From the NCBI GenBank assembly GCA_025454915.1, contig JALONN010000005.1:124001-188000 (forward strand): a stretch of 64,000 nt of DNA, given 5' to 3'. Positions 1 through 9,629 of the stretch are shown here, piece by piece. The number at the start of each line of letters is the position of its first letter. Within the stretch, counting starts at the first letter, position 1. The notes beneath the pieces are model-generated. The model searched no databases, was not told where the DNA came from, and worked only from the letters and a program-made list of their open reading frames with translations. The translations under genes were made by a program, and so were the position numbers. The stretch comes from Raineya sp. (GTDB taxonomy: Bacteria; Bacteroidota; Bacteroidia; Cytophagales; Thermonemataceae).

Positions 1-396
1 GCTTGGGGAAAAGACAATTTTGTTGAAGTTTTCTCAGACTCTTATAAAATTTGGCTTGAAGAACAAACCAAACTGATTCAGGAAATGAACCTGCAAATGC
101 AAAAACATGCAGGGGTAAATATGCCAAACCATTTACTTGATTTGCAAAAAATGCAAACTAAATGGGATGAGTATCTGAAAAATAATAACAATAACCAATT
201 TTTTAATCCAGAGAACTTCAATATCAATAACATTGAACAACTCAATGAGATATGGAACAAACTCTATACAAGTTGGTTCGAACCTTTTATGCGTCCCTTC
301 AAGGAGTTTTCGGCATCGGGTGTAGGAGGATATAATATGATGATGGAAACCGTTAAAGACTACATCAAAGCATTCTCAGGTTATAAAAAGAAATAA
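1..396 (+). CDS. Unrecognised protein, 5' end cut off by the window
   Basis: The reading frame is open from the first base, so the start lies upstream; 131 residues remain before the TAA at 394-396. They are polar, rich in Asn, Gln, Lys and aromatic residues, with a long helical stretch, an Asn-rich linker (NNNNN) and a Lys-rich end. No signal peptide or membrane segment is visible in this part. I do not recognise the family. The Trp/Phe-rich amphipathic helices loosely recall PhaE-type or phasin proteins of polyhydroxyalkanoate granules, but no motif proves it. A clear terminator follows, so this is the last gene of its transcript. Confidence 0.7.
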   Translation, partial: AWGKDNFVEVFSDSYKIWLEEQTKLIQEMNLQMQKHAGVNMPNHLLDLQKMQTKWDEYLKNNNNNQFFNPENFNINNIEQLNEIWNKLYTSWFEPFMRPFKEFSASGVGGYNMMMETVKDYIKAFSGYKKK

Positions 397-443
397 GAAG
401 CAATTAAGAATAGTAAATTAAGTTGATTTTAATAAGCATACGT

Positions 444-476
444 AAAAAGACTGTCGTTTTTGATGACAGTTTTTTT
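444..476 (+). terminator. Rho-independent terminator
   Basis: The stem ACTGTC (450-455) pairs with GACAGT (465-470) across a 9-nt loop and extends through flanking A and T runs, with a T tract after it. It closes the transcript of the partial gene ending at 396. Confidence 0.8.
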
Positions 477-545
477 CTTTTATAATGGATTTTTAAGAAT
501 AAAAAATTATATTGCTCTGATTCATAAATAAAAATAAAACATATT

Positions 546-1655
546 ATGCGTTATCTTATCATTTTTCTGTTGTCTTTTTCCACTTGGCATCTTTTAGCTC
601 AACCTTCTAAGGATTTCGAAATGGAAATTCTTATACAATGTACTCCTATTGAGAATCAACAAATGTCAGGTACCTGTTGGAGCTTTGCTTCTACCTCATT
701 TCTAGAAAGTGAACTATTAAGAATGGGAAAAGGAAAAGTGAATCTTTCTGAAATGTATTTTGCATACTATTCATACCTATCCAAAATAGAACAGCATTTG
801 GCTACACAAGGTCAGAGCTTTTTTACAGCAGGAGGGCAGTTTCATGATGTAATGCGAGTTATAAAAAAATATGGGATTGTTCCTCAGGATGCCTATAAAG
901 GTCAAAGTCTATTTCAAGGACATTATCACCCACCACTAGACAGCATTATGCAGGCTTATACAATGAATTTATTAAAAAATAATAAAAAAACATTAACAGC
1001 TTCAGATGAGGATTTTGCTAAAACAGTTTTAAATACCTTTTTAGGTACTCCACCAATCACTTTTTATCATCAAGAAAAGCAATATACACCCCAAAATTTT
1101 CTAAAAGAAGGTTTAGGGTTTGATACGGATAATTATATAGAAATCACATCTGTTACGAGTCAGCCTTTTTATACAAAATTTGTTTTAGAGGATAAATACA
1201 ACTGGACAAAAGATATGTATTATAATGTTCCTTTAGAAGACTTTGTAGCAATTACTAACGAAGCTCTTAAAAAAGGCTATACAGTTCTTTGGGACGGAGA
1301 TGCCGTTGAACCTACATTCAAGGCAGAAGAAGGATATGCCTATCTGGCTGACACAACAGTTGTGAATCAACAGACAAGGCAAAGAGACATCAACAATAAA
1401 AATACTCAAATTGAGCATGTAATGCATATTGTAGGACTTGCTAAAGATAAAACCAAAGAAAACATTACTAAAAAAAATAAGAAAGTAAAAGAACAGGCAA
1501 AACATTGGTATTATATAAAGAATTCTTGGGGAGAAATCAGTAAGTTTCATGGATTTTTATACATGAGTGAAGAATATTTCAAAATGAAAACCGTTGCTAT
1601 TGTGGTACATAAAGATGCAATACCTCTTACGATTCGTAAAAAAATGAAGCTGTAA
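546..1655 (+). CDS. Exported papain-like (C1 family) cysteine peptidase
   Basis: Cysteine peptidase of the papain clan, closest in motif style to C1B (bleomycin hydrolase/PepC) enzymes; it should cleave peptides outside the cytoplasm. The catalytic set is complete: Gln39 and Cys44 in QQMSGTCWSFAS, His291 in EHVMHIVGL, and Asn326 in YYIKNSWGE. Residues 1-19 form a signal peptide ending LLAQ, the usual Bacteroidota cleavage context, so the protein is probably periplasmic or processed further outward. There is no lipobox and no type IX sorting domain at the C-terminus, which ends in a basic tail. At 369 aa it is shorter than typical PepC (about 440 aa). A promoter for the next gene lies directly downstream, so it appears monocistronic. 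Confidence 0.88.
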   Translation: MRYLIIFLLSFSTWHLLAQPSKDFEMEILIQCTPIENQQMSGTCWSFASTSFLESELLRMGKGKVNLSEMYFAYYSYLSKIEQHLATQGQSFFTAGGQFHDVMRVIKKYGIVPQDAYKGQSLFQGHYHPPLDSIMQAYTMNLLKNNKKTLTASDEDFAKTVLNTFLGTPPITFYHQEKQYTPQNFLKEGLGFDTDNYIEITSVTSQPFYTKFVLEDKYNWTKDMYYNVPLEDFVAITNEALKKGYTVLWDGDAVEPTFKAEEGYAYLADTTVVNQQTRQRDINNKNTQIEHVMHIVGLAKDKTKENITKKNKKVKEQAKHWYYIKNSWGEISKFHGFLYMSEEYFKMKTVAIVVHKDAIPLTIRKKMKL

Positions 1656-1662
1656 AACTTTT

Positions 1663-1694
1663 TTGTAAAGACTTACGTACATAAGATAATTTTG
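1663..1694 (+). promoter_or_regulatory. Bacteroidota-type promoter of the PorP/SprF gene
   Basis: TTG at 1663-1665, a 21-nt spacer, and TAATTTTG at 1687-1694 match the Bacteroidota primary sigma consensus (TTG, 17-23 nt, TAnnTTTG). The predicted start of transcription is near 1701, about 43 nt before the TTG start codon at 1744. Confidence 0.65.
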
Positions 1695-1743
1695 CATACT
1701 ATTTGTTTTTTTTCTATCATTGCACATTATCAACATCTAAACA

Positions 1744-3177
1744 TTGTTAGCTATCAAGAAGATACAAAAAATATATTTTTATATATTCTTTTGTGGGTTA
1801 CTAACCAATAAATTATTGGCACAAGGTATCCCAAATACCCCTTTTCACTTGCATAATTTTAATAACTATCCTTTACTCAATCCGGCAGCTACAGGTCTAC
1901 CTCCTTTGTTTGGTATTCCAGAAGACCCTTTGTTCTTTTTTACCCACCATAGGCAACAAATAGGAGCCTTTGATAATGTACCGATATATACATCATTGAG
2001 TTTCAATAAAAACTTTAATGCAGATTCTCCGACACCAAATTCTTGGGGAGGAAATTTATATAATTTTAGAAGAAGTATTTGGCAAACAACAGGAGGTTGG
2101 TTTGCTTATGCCCGTGAACTCAAAGTAAATGCGTTTGGATTGCCAGTAAATAATCTGCGATTAGGGATTGCAATGGGAGTAGAAGCAGATGGATTTAAAA
2201 TAGAAGATGACGACCTATTACTCACTGACCCTGCTATATTAAACAGAAGAGATAAGCCTGTACGTCCTGTGGGACAATTTGGATTCTTGTATGTTTTTGG
2301 GGGTAAATCAGGTACAAGTGTTTGGGAATTGGGTGGAGGTTTGCCACGTTTATTCAAAGTATCTAAATTAGATAATACCGTATCGGGCTTTTATCCCATA
2401 TCCAATTGGTTTGTATCCATTTCTCGACAAATTCAAACTCAAAAACTGCAAAATTGGTATATGAAGCCAATGGCAATTTTTAGAACCTTTGATAATAAAG
2501 AACAGGTTCTGGAAATTAATAATATGTTCAATTATTATGAAGGGGTACGTCATCATTGGATAGGAGGAAGCTGGATTCAAAATTATGGGTTTGCAGCTAT
2601 TGTAGGTACTAAATTTTATAAGAGTAAATTGGGTATTAGTTATTCTTATAAATTTAATGGCGAAAAGGCTGGTTTTAATAAAAATCCTGTACATGAAATA
2701 CAGTTGATTTACAATCTAAGAAGGTTATCCAAAATTGAAGAAAGAGGCTTAGATATACAGGATAAAGCAATAGATTCTACCATTTATGATGATGATGTGG
2801 TGATGGATTCTGTATTAGTTGAAGATACTCTCATTTTAGCAAAACAAGATACTATCAGAGAGGTAATGGTAAATCCTGATACACTGACGGATGCTCAAAG
2901 AAAAGAACTCAAAAGTCAAGACTATCGAAATTATGTAGTAGTAGGCTCTTTTATTGTAAAAGGAAATGCTGATAGAATGCTTAGAAATTTAAAAGCTCGT
3001 TATGCTGTAAATGGAAGAGTAAGATATAACAAAGCTAATAAGTTTTACAACGTATATATTCTTGAAACAGACGATTTTGATGAGGCTGAAAAAATGGAAC
3101 AGCGAGCCGAAACAGAAATGGGTATTGGAGATGCTTGGCTCTTGCGAGTCCCGAAAAGCCCACCTCCCGATAAATAA
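1744..3177 (+). CDS. PorP/SprF-family type IX secretion membrane protein with SPOR-like C-terminus
   Basis: Outer-membrane protein of the PorP/SprF family, linked to type IX secretion and to delivery of surface adhesins. After a signal peptide (to about residue 27, LLAQG) comes the family's N-terminal signature NPAATG, then beta-barrel strands rich in Gly and aromatic residues to about residue 330. An acidic Asp-rich linker follows, then residues about 394-472 look like a SPOR domain (YVVVGSF, then a second VYILE strand), a peptidoglycan-binding fold. The SPOR-like addition makes it about 150 aa longer than classic PorP (about 300-330 aa). The start must be the TTG at 1744: an in-frame TAA lies at 1738-1740 and no ATG precedes the signal peptide. 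Own promoter and terminator, so single-gene transcript. Confidence 0.8.
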   Translation: MLAIKKIQKIYFYIFFCGLLTNKLLAQGIPNTPFHLHNFNNYPLLNPAATGLPPLFGIPEDPLFFFTHHRQQIGAFDNVPIYTSLSFNKNFNADSPTPNSWGGNLYNFRRSIWQTTGGWFAYARELKVNAFGLPVNNLRLGIAMGVEADGFKIEDDDLLLTDPAILNRRDKPVRPVGQFGFLYVFGGKSGTSVWELGGGLPRLFKVSKLDNTVSGFYPISNWFVSISRQIQTQKLQNWYMKPMAIFRTFDNKEQVLEINNMFNYYEGVRHHWIGGSWIQNYGFAAIVGTKFYKSKLGISYSYKFNGEKAGFNKNPVHEIQLIYNLRRLSKIEERGLDIQDKAIDSTIYDDDVVMDSVLVEDTLILAKQDTIREVMVNPDTLTDAQRKELKSQDYRNYVVVGSFIVKGNADRMLRNLKARYAVNGRVRYNKANKFYNVYILETDDFDEAEKMEQRAETEMGIGDAWLLRVPKSPPPDK

Positions 3178-3214
3178 ATAAAGCCTTCTAAAAAATTAGA
3201 AGGCTTTATTTATT
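3173..3214 (+). terminator. Bidirectional terminator
   Basis: An 18-bp perfect stem (3173-3190 with 3197-3214) closes on a 6-nt A/T loop and overlaps the stop codon of the PorP/SprF gene. Its arms begin and end in A/T runs, so it can also serve the converging minus-strand operon ending at 3395. Confidence 0.85.
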
Positions 3215-3394
3215 AAGTAGAGAACCCAGACAACAAACTCATAGATTATTTGATAGAACAAAATAAAGAGTTGATAACTTTGTTTAAAAATAAAAAGTAA
3301 TCTTGATTACATAAACCTACAATCGAGTTTTATAAACATAATATTTGATTTTGTTTAAGAAAAATTTTATTTAAATTATCTTACATCAATACTT

Positions 3395-6300
3395 TTATTC
3401 ACCAATCAAAATAAAGGCACCCCAATAATAAGGATGAGGGAATTTGGTTCGAAGTTTGGCTTGAGCCAATTTAAATGCTTGCTTTTTATTATTAGTTTTA
3501 AGCCAATTATCATAAAAACTAATCATTAATTCTTTGGTAGCTTCATCATCAACTTTCCACAAACTCATTAAAATAGCTTTTGCTCCAGCAACTTTAAAGG
3601 CTCTTTGCAATCCATACACTCCTTCACCTGTTTTAATTTCGCCTAAACCTGTTTCGCAAGCAGATAATACAACCAATTCTGTTTCTGTCAGATTCAGATT
3701 CATCGCTTCTTGAGCAGTTAAAATACCGTTTTCAATTTCTGAAGAAGACTCTGATTTTAAATTGCTTTCTGCCCCTGCAAGCATAAGCCCCGAACGCATC
3801 AAAACATTCTTTGCTAATACAGATTTCCTGATTCCTAAAATCTTTTCAGAATCTTTACTTGTTGCAATATCTGAAAGGAAGTAGCCGTGTGTAGCAATAT
3901 GTAATACTTTTGGGCTTTTAATGTTTTTAATGGCTTCTTCTAAAGCATTTTCAGCCATAAATAATTGTGTTTTGATTCCTTTTTTCTTAAACATCTCTTC
4001 GATGGTCTCAACTTCTATTTTTGTGCCAGGTAATGTGTTAAGAGCAAGGTTACTAAAATCCCTTGTATTGTTGTAGGCTAATGCTAAATCTTCATTTTCA
4101 GAAATAAGCTTATTATTATTTTTTAAGTTGTTGAGTGCTTGTAAATATCCTTTTTTATCAAGTTGATAGCTGGGGTATCCGAAAAATACGGCATCAGATA
4201 CCTTTTTATTATTATTTTTAGGAACAAGAAGCTCCTTTAAATTATTAAATAAAATAATATCTACTTCATCACTTACATATTTATTGGTAGCTGTATTTTT
4301 GAGTGTATTAAGACTAATTTGTGTATAAATATGGTCAGCTGATAAATAAACAGTTTTAAAACCTTTGATTTTTTCAGCTATTTTAGCCCAATATAAATTG
4401 TAGGAGAACTTATCTTCTTTTTTATATTTAATAGCATTCAAAAAGTATTTTAAGCCACTAATCTCTAAATCTTCGCCTTTTTCTATCTTTAAAACTTCTG
4501 GTAAACCTTGAGGCTTAAGAATTAGAAATACATAAGAAATATATTCCTTCTTCTTGTCTTCCATTTTAGCAAGCCTAACAACTTCAATGGCTACTTCATG
4601 AGGCTGTAACTTTTTCTGTAAATCCTTCCAAGAAGCATTTTGTAAAGATGTATCTTTTTTTATGCTGAAATACATATTCAAACTAGCTTCCATTTTTTCA
4701 ACAACATCCATTTGGTTCTGAAGAGTTGCCCAATCAGATAATTCAGCATTGAAGGTTGTTTGAAGCTTGTAAATTTTATCTTTTTCCTTTAAATAAGACT
4801 TATAGAAATTTACTGTGGCAGAATCAGTGATATTTTGTGCTTTTTTATAAAAATCGGTTTCTGTATTTAAAAGCAAGGCTTTGGTAGCCAATCGGAGATT
4901 ATATAAGTCACCTAAAATAGAAATATCTTGTTTACTATATTCTAAAGCAAATTCTGTAAAATGTACATAGTATTCTTGAAAGTCACTTGTAAATTCTCCT
5001 CTGCCTTTTTCTGACATATAAGGGATGTTTTTCCTAATTAAATATAATGCCAACTCATTTGATTCTTTGAATAATTTATAGGCTTCTCTCATGTTGCCTG
5101 TATCAAAATAAAAGAGTGCCAAACCTGAAACGGAGTAATAATATAGTAAATGTTTATCTCCTAATACCTGTTTTCTGATGGAATGAGCTTCTCTTAAGTA
5201 ATTTTCGGCAGTGTTGTATTTTTTAATATTTCTATAAAACATTCCCGTATTATGAAGATAAGATGCATATTCATTTTTTCTGGTATCTTTACTGTCTTTA
5301 GAAAGCTCCAAAAGCTTCAAATACATACTTTCTGATTCGTTGTATCGAGATGTTTCAAAATACAAATCAGCCAAGCTGTTGAGTGTATTGAGATAAATAG
5401 CATTTTTTTCAGAGACTGCTTTTTTTGATAGTTTGAGAATTTGTTTATAAACCTTCTCTGCTTTGTCATATTCTTTTTTCATTAAATAAACATTACCCAA
5501 AGAGCTTTGTGTACTCCAGTATTTAGGATGATTTTCACCCAAAGATTTTCGTTTTAAATCTAATGACTGTTTCAAATAATTTTCAGCTCCTTCTAATCTG
5601 TTTGTTTGTAAATACAAAACGCCTAAATTATTCAATACAATTGCCTTATTACTAAACTCCTTGTTTTCAGGAATATTATTAAGGATTTTTTCTTTAAAAT
5701 AATATTCAGCAGCATTGTATTCACCCATCGCAACGAGTATATCAGCATAATTGCTGATAACTGTTAAATGCTGATTGACATTATACTCTGGTTTTTGGTA
5801 TTGGGTCTCAAATATTTTTAAACTTTGACGATATACAGATTTTGCCTCATTATAACGGGTCATATCTTGTAATAAGCTCCCTAAGTTGCTCAACGTAATG
5901 GCATAATCAAAAGAGTTTTCTTTATTCAATGTTTTCAAAATATGAAGGCTCTTATTATAAGCATCTTCAGAAGCTTTGAAAGAGTTGTTTAGATAATGAA
6001 GCCTCCCAATATTATCTAGTGTAGTGGCATATTCAAAAGTATTTTCAGTTTGTAATTTGAGTAATTTCAAATAGTATTCTAATGATTTTTCATAATAGCC
6101 TTTTGCATAAAAATTATCAGCAAGTTCATTTAATGAAACACCCAGTTTTTCTGACTTGTTTTTTTCTCTGATTTTCATAGCTTTCAGAAGAAGAGTTTCA
6201 GCTACTTGATAATTTCCCACATTTTTCTTAAGTCTTGCAAAATTATGGAGAGCTGTTGCATAATCTTCACTATCTTCGCCACTTTTCTGAGCTACATAAA

Positions 6301-7477
6301 AACAAGCCTTTTCCATGGTTTCAGAAGCTTTATCTATTTTGCCCTGATTATAATAACGAACAGCATCTTGGTTTAGGCTTTGCCACGTGTCAGGCTCTTT
6401 GTAAATACCTTTCTCTAAAAAGTCTATGGTTTCCGAAAAATTTCTTGTTTTCGCAAAATCCAAAGCTACTTGTCCTTGATTATTTTTGAGATTTTTATCA
6501 ATACCTTTTTCTATCAGAACTTTACAAATTTTAGTCTGATTATTGTAGGCAGCATACATCAATGCTGTATTCCCTGACTTATCTGTCTGATTGATAGGAA
6601 ATTTTTTACTAATAAGTAACTGTACAATTTCTGTATAACCATTTTTTGCTGCTTGATGTAATGCCGAAGAACCATCTCTAAAGGTTTTGTCTAGGGGCAT
6701 TTTTTTCTTCACAAACATTTCAAATATTTCTAAATTACCTCTTTCCAAAGCAGTTTCCAATAAGTTCTCACTTGCAATATCATACCCTTTTTTATTGATA
6801 ATAGCTTTTACAACTTCTTTTAAATCATAAAACGTAGCTAAATATAAAGGTGAGTAGCCGTTATGGTCTTTAGGCTTTGCGTCTGCTCCATTTTGCATTA
6901 ACATCAATGCAACAGCTTCCCATTTATTGGTAAGAGCATAATATAAAGGACTTTCTTTGTATTGATAATTATTGATATTTGCTTTATTCTTGATAAGATA
7001 ACCGACTATATTGGTATATCCTTTGTAGGATGCCCATTGCAGAGCAGTCCAGCCAATGTATTGATTGTCATAAGGTGAGAACTCTTTGCTATCTATGGGT
7101 ATTTTATGCTCTTCTATAAAATATTTGAGCATATCCAATTTGTTTTCAGAAGCACAAACTGCTAATAAACTTCCATAATAACTAACCTTTTTGTCATCTA
7201 ACCAAACACATCCATCTTCTTTCAATACTTTTGCTCCTTTACTCACCAAAAACTTAACAGCTGGTAAATTCATTTTGTAGGTAGCCCACAAGAGGATAGA
7301 GGCATTATTTTCATCCTTGAAATTTACATCAGCTCCTTTGCTGATATATTCTTGTACTTTCGTAAAATTATTCTCCTGAACAGCTTCCAGAAGGTTTTCA
7401 TTTATATCTTGAGCTTTCAGAAAAAATGAAAAAGAGATGAGAAAAAGAGATAAAAAAAGTTTTTTAGAGAAGTGCAT
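3395..7477 (-). CDS. Exported ankyrin-TPR-CHAT caspase-like protease
   Basis: Large protein (1360 aa) with a C-terminal CHAT domain, the caspase-like peptidase fold related to separase. The dyad is intact: His1197 in LHIATHGYF and Cys1274 in VLSACETGLG, followed by the family's GAKAILMSLWKVDD stretch. Residues 1-22 are a signal peptide (KAQ end). About 25-350 hold eight or more ankyrin repeats, 360-850 about ten TPR units of about 42 aa in the kinesin-light-chain style, and 1035-1360 the CHAT domain. The repeats probably bind a partner or keep the protease off. It starts 13 nt after the stop of the SpoIIE-type phosphatase gene, so the two are co-transcribed. Combining ankyrin, TPR and CHAT in one secreted chain is unusual; most CHAT proteins have TPRs only. 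Substrate unknown. Confidence 0.88.
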   Translation of the reverse strand: MHFSKKLFLSLFLISFSFFLKAQDINENLLEAVQENNFTKVQEYISKGADVNFKDENNASILLWATYKMNLPAVKFLVSKGAKVLKEDGCVWLDDKKVSYYGSLLAVCASENKLDMLKYFIEEHKIPIDSKEFSPYDNQYIGWTALQWASYKGYTNIVGYLIKNKANINNYQYKESPLYYALTNKWEAVALMLMQNGADAKPKDHNGYSPLYLATFYDLKEVVKAIINKKGYDIASENLLETALERGNLEIFEMFVKKKMPLDKTFRDGSSALHQAAKNGYTEIVQLLISKKFPINQTDKSGNTALMYAAYNNQTKICKVLIEKGIDKNLKNNQGQVALDFAKTRNFSETIDFLEKGIYKEPDTWQSLNQDAVRYYNQGKIDKASETMEKACFYVAQKSGEDSEDYATALHNFARLKKNVGNYQVAETLLLKAMKIREKNKSEKLGVSLNELADNFYAKGYYEKSLEYYLKLLKLQTENTFEYATTLDNIGRLHYLNNSFKASEDAYNKSLHILKTLNKENSFDYAITLSNLGSLLQDMTRYNEAKSVYRQSLKIFETQYQKPEYNVNQHLTVISNYADILVAMGEYNAAEYYFKEKILNNIPENKEFSNKAIVLNNLGVLYLQTNRLEGAENYLKQSLDLKRKSLGENHPKYWSTQSSLGNVYLMKKEYDKAEKVYKQILKLSKKAVSEKNAIYLNTLNSLADLYFETSRYNESESMYLKLLELSKDSKDTRKNEYASYLHNTGMFYRNIKKYNTAENYLREAHSIRKQVLGDKHLLYYYSVSGLALFYFDTGNMREAYKLFKESNELALYLIRKNIPYMSEKGRGEFTSDFQEYYVHFTEFALEYSKQDISILGDLYNLRLATKALLLNTETDFYKKAQNITDSATVNFYKSYLKEKDKIYKLQTTFNAELSDWATLQNQMDVVEKMEASLNMYFSIKKDTSLQNASWKDLQKKLQPHEVAIEVVRLAKMEDKKKEYISYVFLILKPQGLPEVLKIEKGEDLEISGLKYFLNAIKYKKEDKFSYNLYWAKIAEKIKGFKTVYLSADHIYTQISLNTLKNTATNKYVSDEVDIILFNNLKELLVPKNNNKKVSDAVFFGYPSYQLDKKGYLQALNNLKNNNKLISENEDLALAYNNTRDFSNLALNTLPGTKIEVETIEEMFKKKGIKTQLFMAENALEEAIKNIKSPKVLHIATHGYFLSDIATSKDSEKILGIRKSVLAKNVLMRSGLMLAGAESNLKSESSSEIENGILTAQEAMNLNLTETELVVLSACETGLGEIKTGEGVYGLQRAFKVAGAKAILMSLWKVDDEATKELMISFYDNWLKTNNKKQAFKLAQAKLRTKFPHPYYWGAFILIGE

Positions 7478-7490
7478 GATATATAATTAT

Positions 7491-9521
7491 TTAAAATCGA
7501 AATCCTAATACAGTAATGTCATCTGTTTGTCCATCCAATTCAGTTTTTTGCCACAAATATAAACTTCTCAGCATACGATCACGCTGTGCAGGCATATCAA
7601 AATCTTGAATATCTTGGAGCAATTGTTTAAAACGTTTAGTACCAAATTTTTTATTTTCTTGTCCACCAAATTGATCCTTATAACCATCAGATGCCATATA
7701 AAAAATCATATTTTCTTTGAGTGGAACAGAATGTAATTGAAACTTTTCTTCAGCTTTGTGTGGATTACCAGCTGAGGTTTTTGTAGGTTCTAGTGTAGAA
7801 AGTTGCCCTTCTTCAATATAATACAAAGGTATTCCTGCACCTGAAAAATACAAAATAGAAGAAGATTTATCATATACACAAATACCCATATCCATTCCGT
7901 TAATAATTTGGGTTTGCTCTGTATGCAAATTGACTAATAAATCTTGATGAATATGCTCTAAAATAAGATCAGGTTGATGAATTTCTTTATCATGAATCAC
8001 ACTATTAAGCAAGTTACTTCCCATCATACTCATCAATGCACCAGGTACACCATGTCCAGTACAATCTGCTAAAACCAAAATGATTTTAGAGCCTTTATCT
8101 GCCACCCAATAGAAATCACCACTGATAATATCCCGAGGTTCCCAAATAATAAAATGCTCTTTTAGCAGGGTAGCTATTTGTTCAGAAGTTGGTAAAATAG
8201 CTTGCTGGATGGTAAGAGCATAATCAATACTATGGAGTAAATCACGATTTTTTAATCCGATTTCTTCATTTTTCCTCTCAATTTCTGTGTTTTTTTGTGA
8301 AATAGCTTTATTGGCTTGCTCTAAACTTTCAAGTGTAGTGTTTATTTCTTCATTTTTTCTTTCAAGCTCTTCATTTGCCTTTTTGAGTTTTCGGCTATTT
8401 CTGTATACCCAAAAAACGCTAATAGCTACAATAATAGAAAATAGAATACCAATAATTCTGATGAATTGCTCCTTTTCTAGTTGAACCTGTAAAGCCTTAT
8501 TTTGTAACTCTTTATCTTTTAAATCATAACGCACACGCATTTGCGAAATTTGCAACATACGTTGATTACTAAAAACACTATCTTTTATTTCTTGTCTTTT
8601 TTTGTAAAAGAAATATGCTTGTTCTGTAATATTCTGTTTTTCATAAAGCTCAGTAAAAAATTCATAAATATTACTTTCTTGTTCCCTATTACCTATTTGA
8701 ACAGCAATATTTAAAGCAAACCTAAGAATACTGTCAGCTTCAATAAATTTTTTAGTTCGGATATAAACCTTACCTATATCCTGAAGAGATGCTACCTTTC
8801 CTGTAGCATCATTATTTTTCATAGCTAAATCTAATGCTTCTTGATAGTAATTCAAGGACTCTTTATATTTTTCCTGAATAGCTAATAAATCCCCAATTCT
8901 GTTTAAAGATGCAGAAATGTCAGTTTGAGTTTTTAAATCTCGTCGAATAGCAAGAGATTTTTCAGCGTATCCATAAGAATCTTTATACTGTTTTAATTTC
9001 TGATAAGCTTCACTTAAACGTATATAAGTGTAAGCTTCACCTTTTTTGTCTTTTAAAGAAATAAAAATATCTTTTGCCCTTTCCATAAACTTGATACCAT
9101 CAATTGGATTGTTGGTAAGTCTGAGCAAATCCCCCAAGTTATTATTGGCATAAGCCATTTCAAGTTTATTATTGTACTTTTCTGCTATTTTTAAAGCTTC
9201 TGAGAATCTACGCTCAGCTTCAGGATAATCACTGATGTTTCTATAATAAACACCTCGATGATTATTCAATTTTGCTAAAATGGCTTCATTTTTGAGTTCA
9301 CGTGCTAAATATAAAGCTTTTTGACTATACTCAAATGAGAGGCTAATATTAGAATTACGAACCAGCCATGCATAATCTATGTATGCATTGAGTAAAATAC
9401 TATCTTTTTGGTTATGACTGTTCAATAGTCTATTGATACTATCCAAAGTTTTTTTACTTTGGGCAAATAGACTGAAAGAAAAAGAAAAGAATATATATAA
9501 TATTAATGCTAGACGCGTCAT
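7491..9521 (-). CDS. TPR sensor with SpoIIE-type (PP2C) phosphatase domain
   Basis: Membrane-bound serine/threonine phosphatase of the SpoIIE/RsbU class. Order: signal peptide (1-21, SLFAQ), periplasmic TPR array (about 30-310), one membrane segment near 350-370, a cytoplasmic Glu/Asn-rich coiled coil (375-430), and the phosphatase (435-676). Metal-binding motifs are present: SGDFYW, ADCTGHGVPGALMSMMG, ASDGYKDQFGG and TDDITVLGF. Such enzymes usually dephosphorylate anti-sigma antagonists or similar switches, so it could pass an extracytoplasmic signal inward. ATG at 9521 is preferred to TTG at 9524. It is the first gene of an operon with the CHAT protease. No anti-sigma pair is adjacent, so its target is open. 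Confidence 0.88.
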   Translation of the reverse strand: MTRLALILYIFFSFSFSLFAQSKKTLDSINRLLNSHNQKDSILLNAYIDYAWLVRNSNISLSFEYSQKALYLARELKNEAILAKLNNHRGVYYRNISDYPEAERRFSEALKIAEKYNNKLEMAYANNNLGDLLRLTNNPIDGIKFMERAKDIFISLKDKKGEAYTYIRLSEAYQKLKQYKDSYGYAEKSLAIRRDLKTQTDISASLNRIGDLLAIQEKYKESLNYYQEALDLAMKNNDATGKVASLQDIGKVYIRTKKFIEADSILRFALNIAVQIGNREQESNIYEFFTELYEKQNITEQAYFFYKKRQEIKDSVFSNQRMLQISQMRVRYDLKDKELQNKALQVQLEKEQFIRIIGILFSIIVAISVFWVYRNSRKLKKANEELERKNEEINTTLESLEQANKAISQKNTEIERKNEEIGLKNRDLLHSIDYALTIQQAILPTSEQIATLLKEHFIIWEPRDIISGDFYWVADKGSKIILVLADCTGHGVPGALMSMMGSNLLNSVIHDKEIHQPDLILEHIHQDLLVNLHTEQTQIINGMDMGICVYDKSSSILYFSGAGIPLYYIEEGQLSTLEPTKTSAGNPHKAEEKFQLHSVPLKENMIFYMASDGYKDQFGGQENKKFGTKRFKQLLQDIQDFDMPAQRDRMLRSLYLWQKTELDGQTDDITVLGFRF

Positions 9522-9629
9522 CAAAACGATTGTATTTTCTACAAAAAAAGAAATAAAGATTAAATAAAAATTATTATTTAGGCGAAATATATAAAAAAAA
9601 CGTTGAAATACCTAAATTTACACCCTAAA

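Noticed and set aside
1233..1550. Open frame on the minus strand inside the C1 peptidase gene
   Set aside because: It lies fully antisense to a gene with an intact catalytic set; its hydrophobic product reflects AT-rich complement, not a protein family.
3297..3310. GTAATC-TT-GATTAC palindrome downstream of the CHAT gene
   Set aside because: Only 6-bp arms in AT-rich DNA with no nearby promoter; expected by chance.
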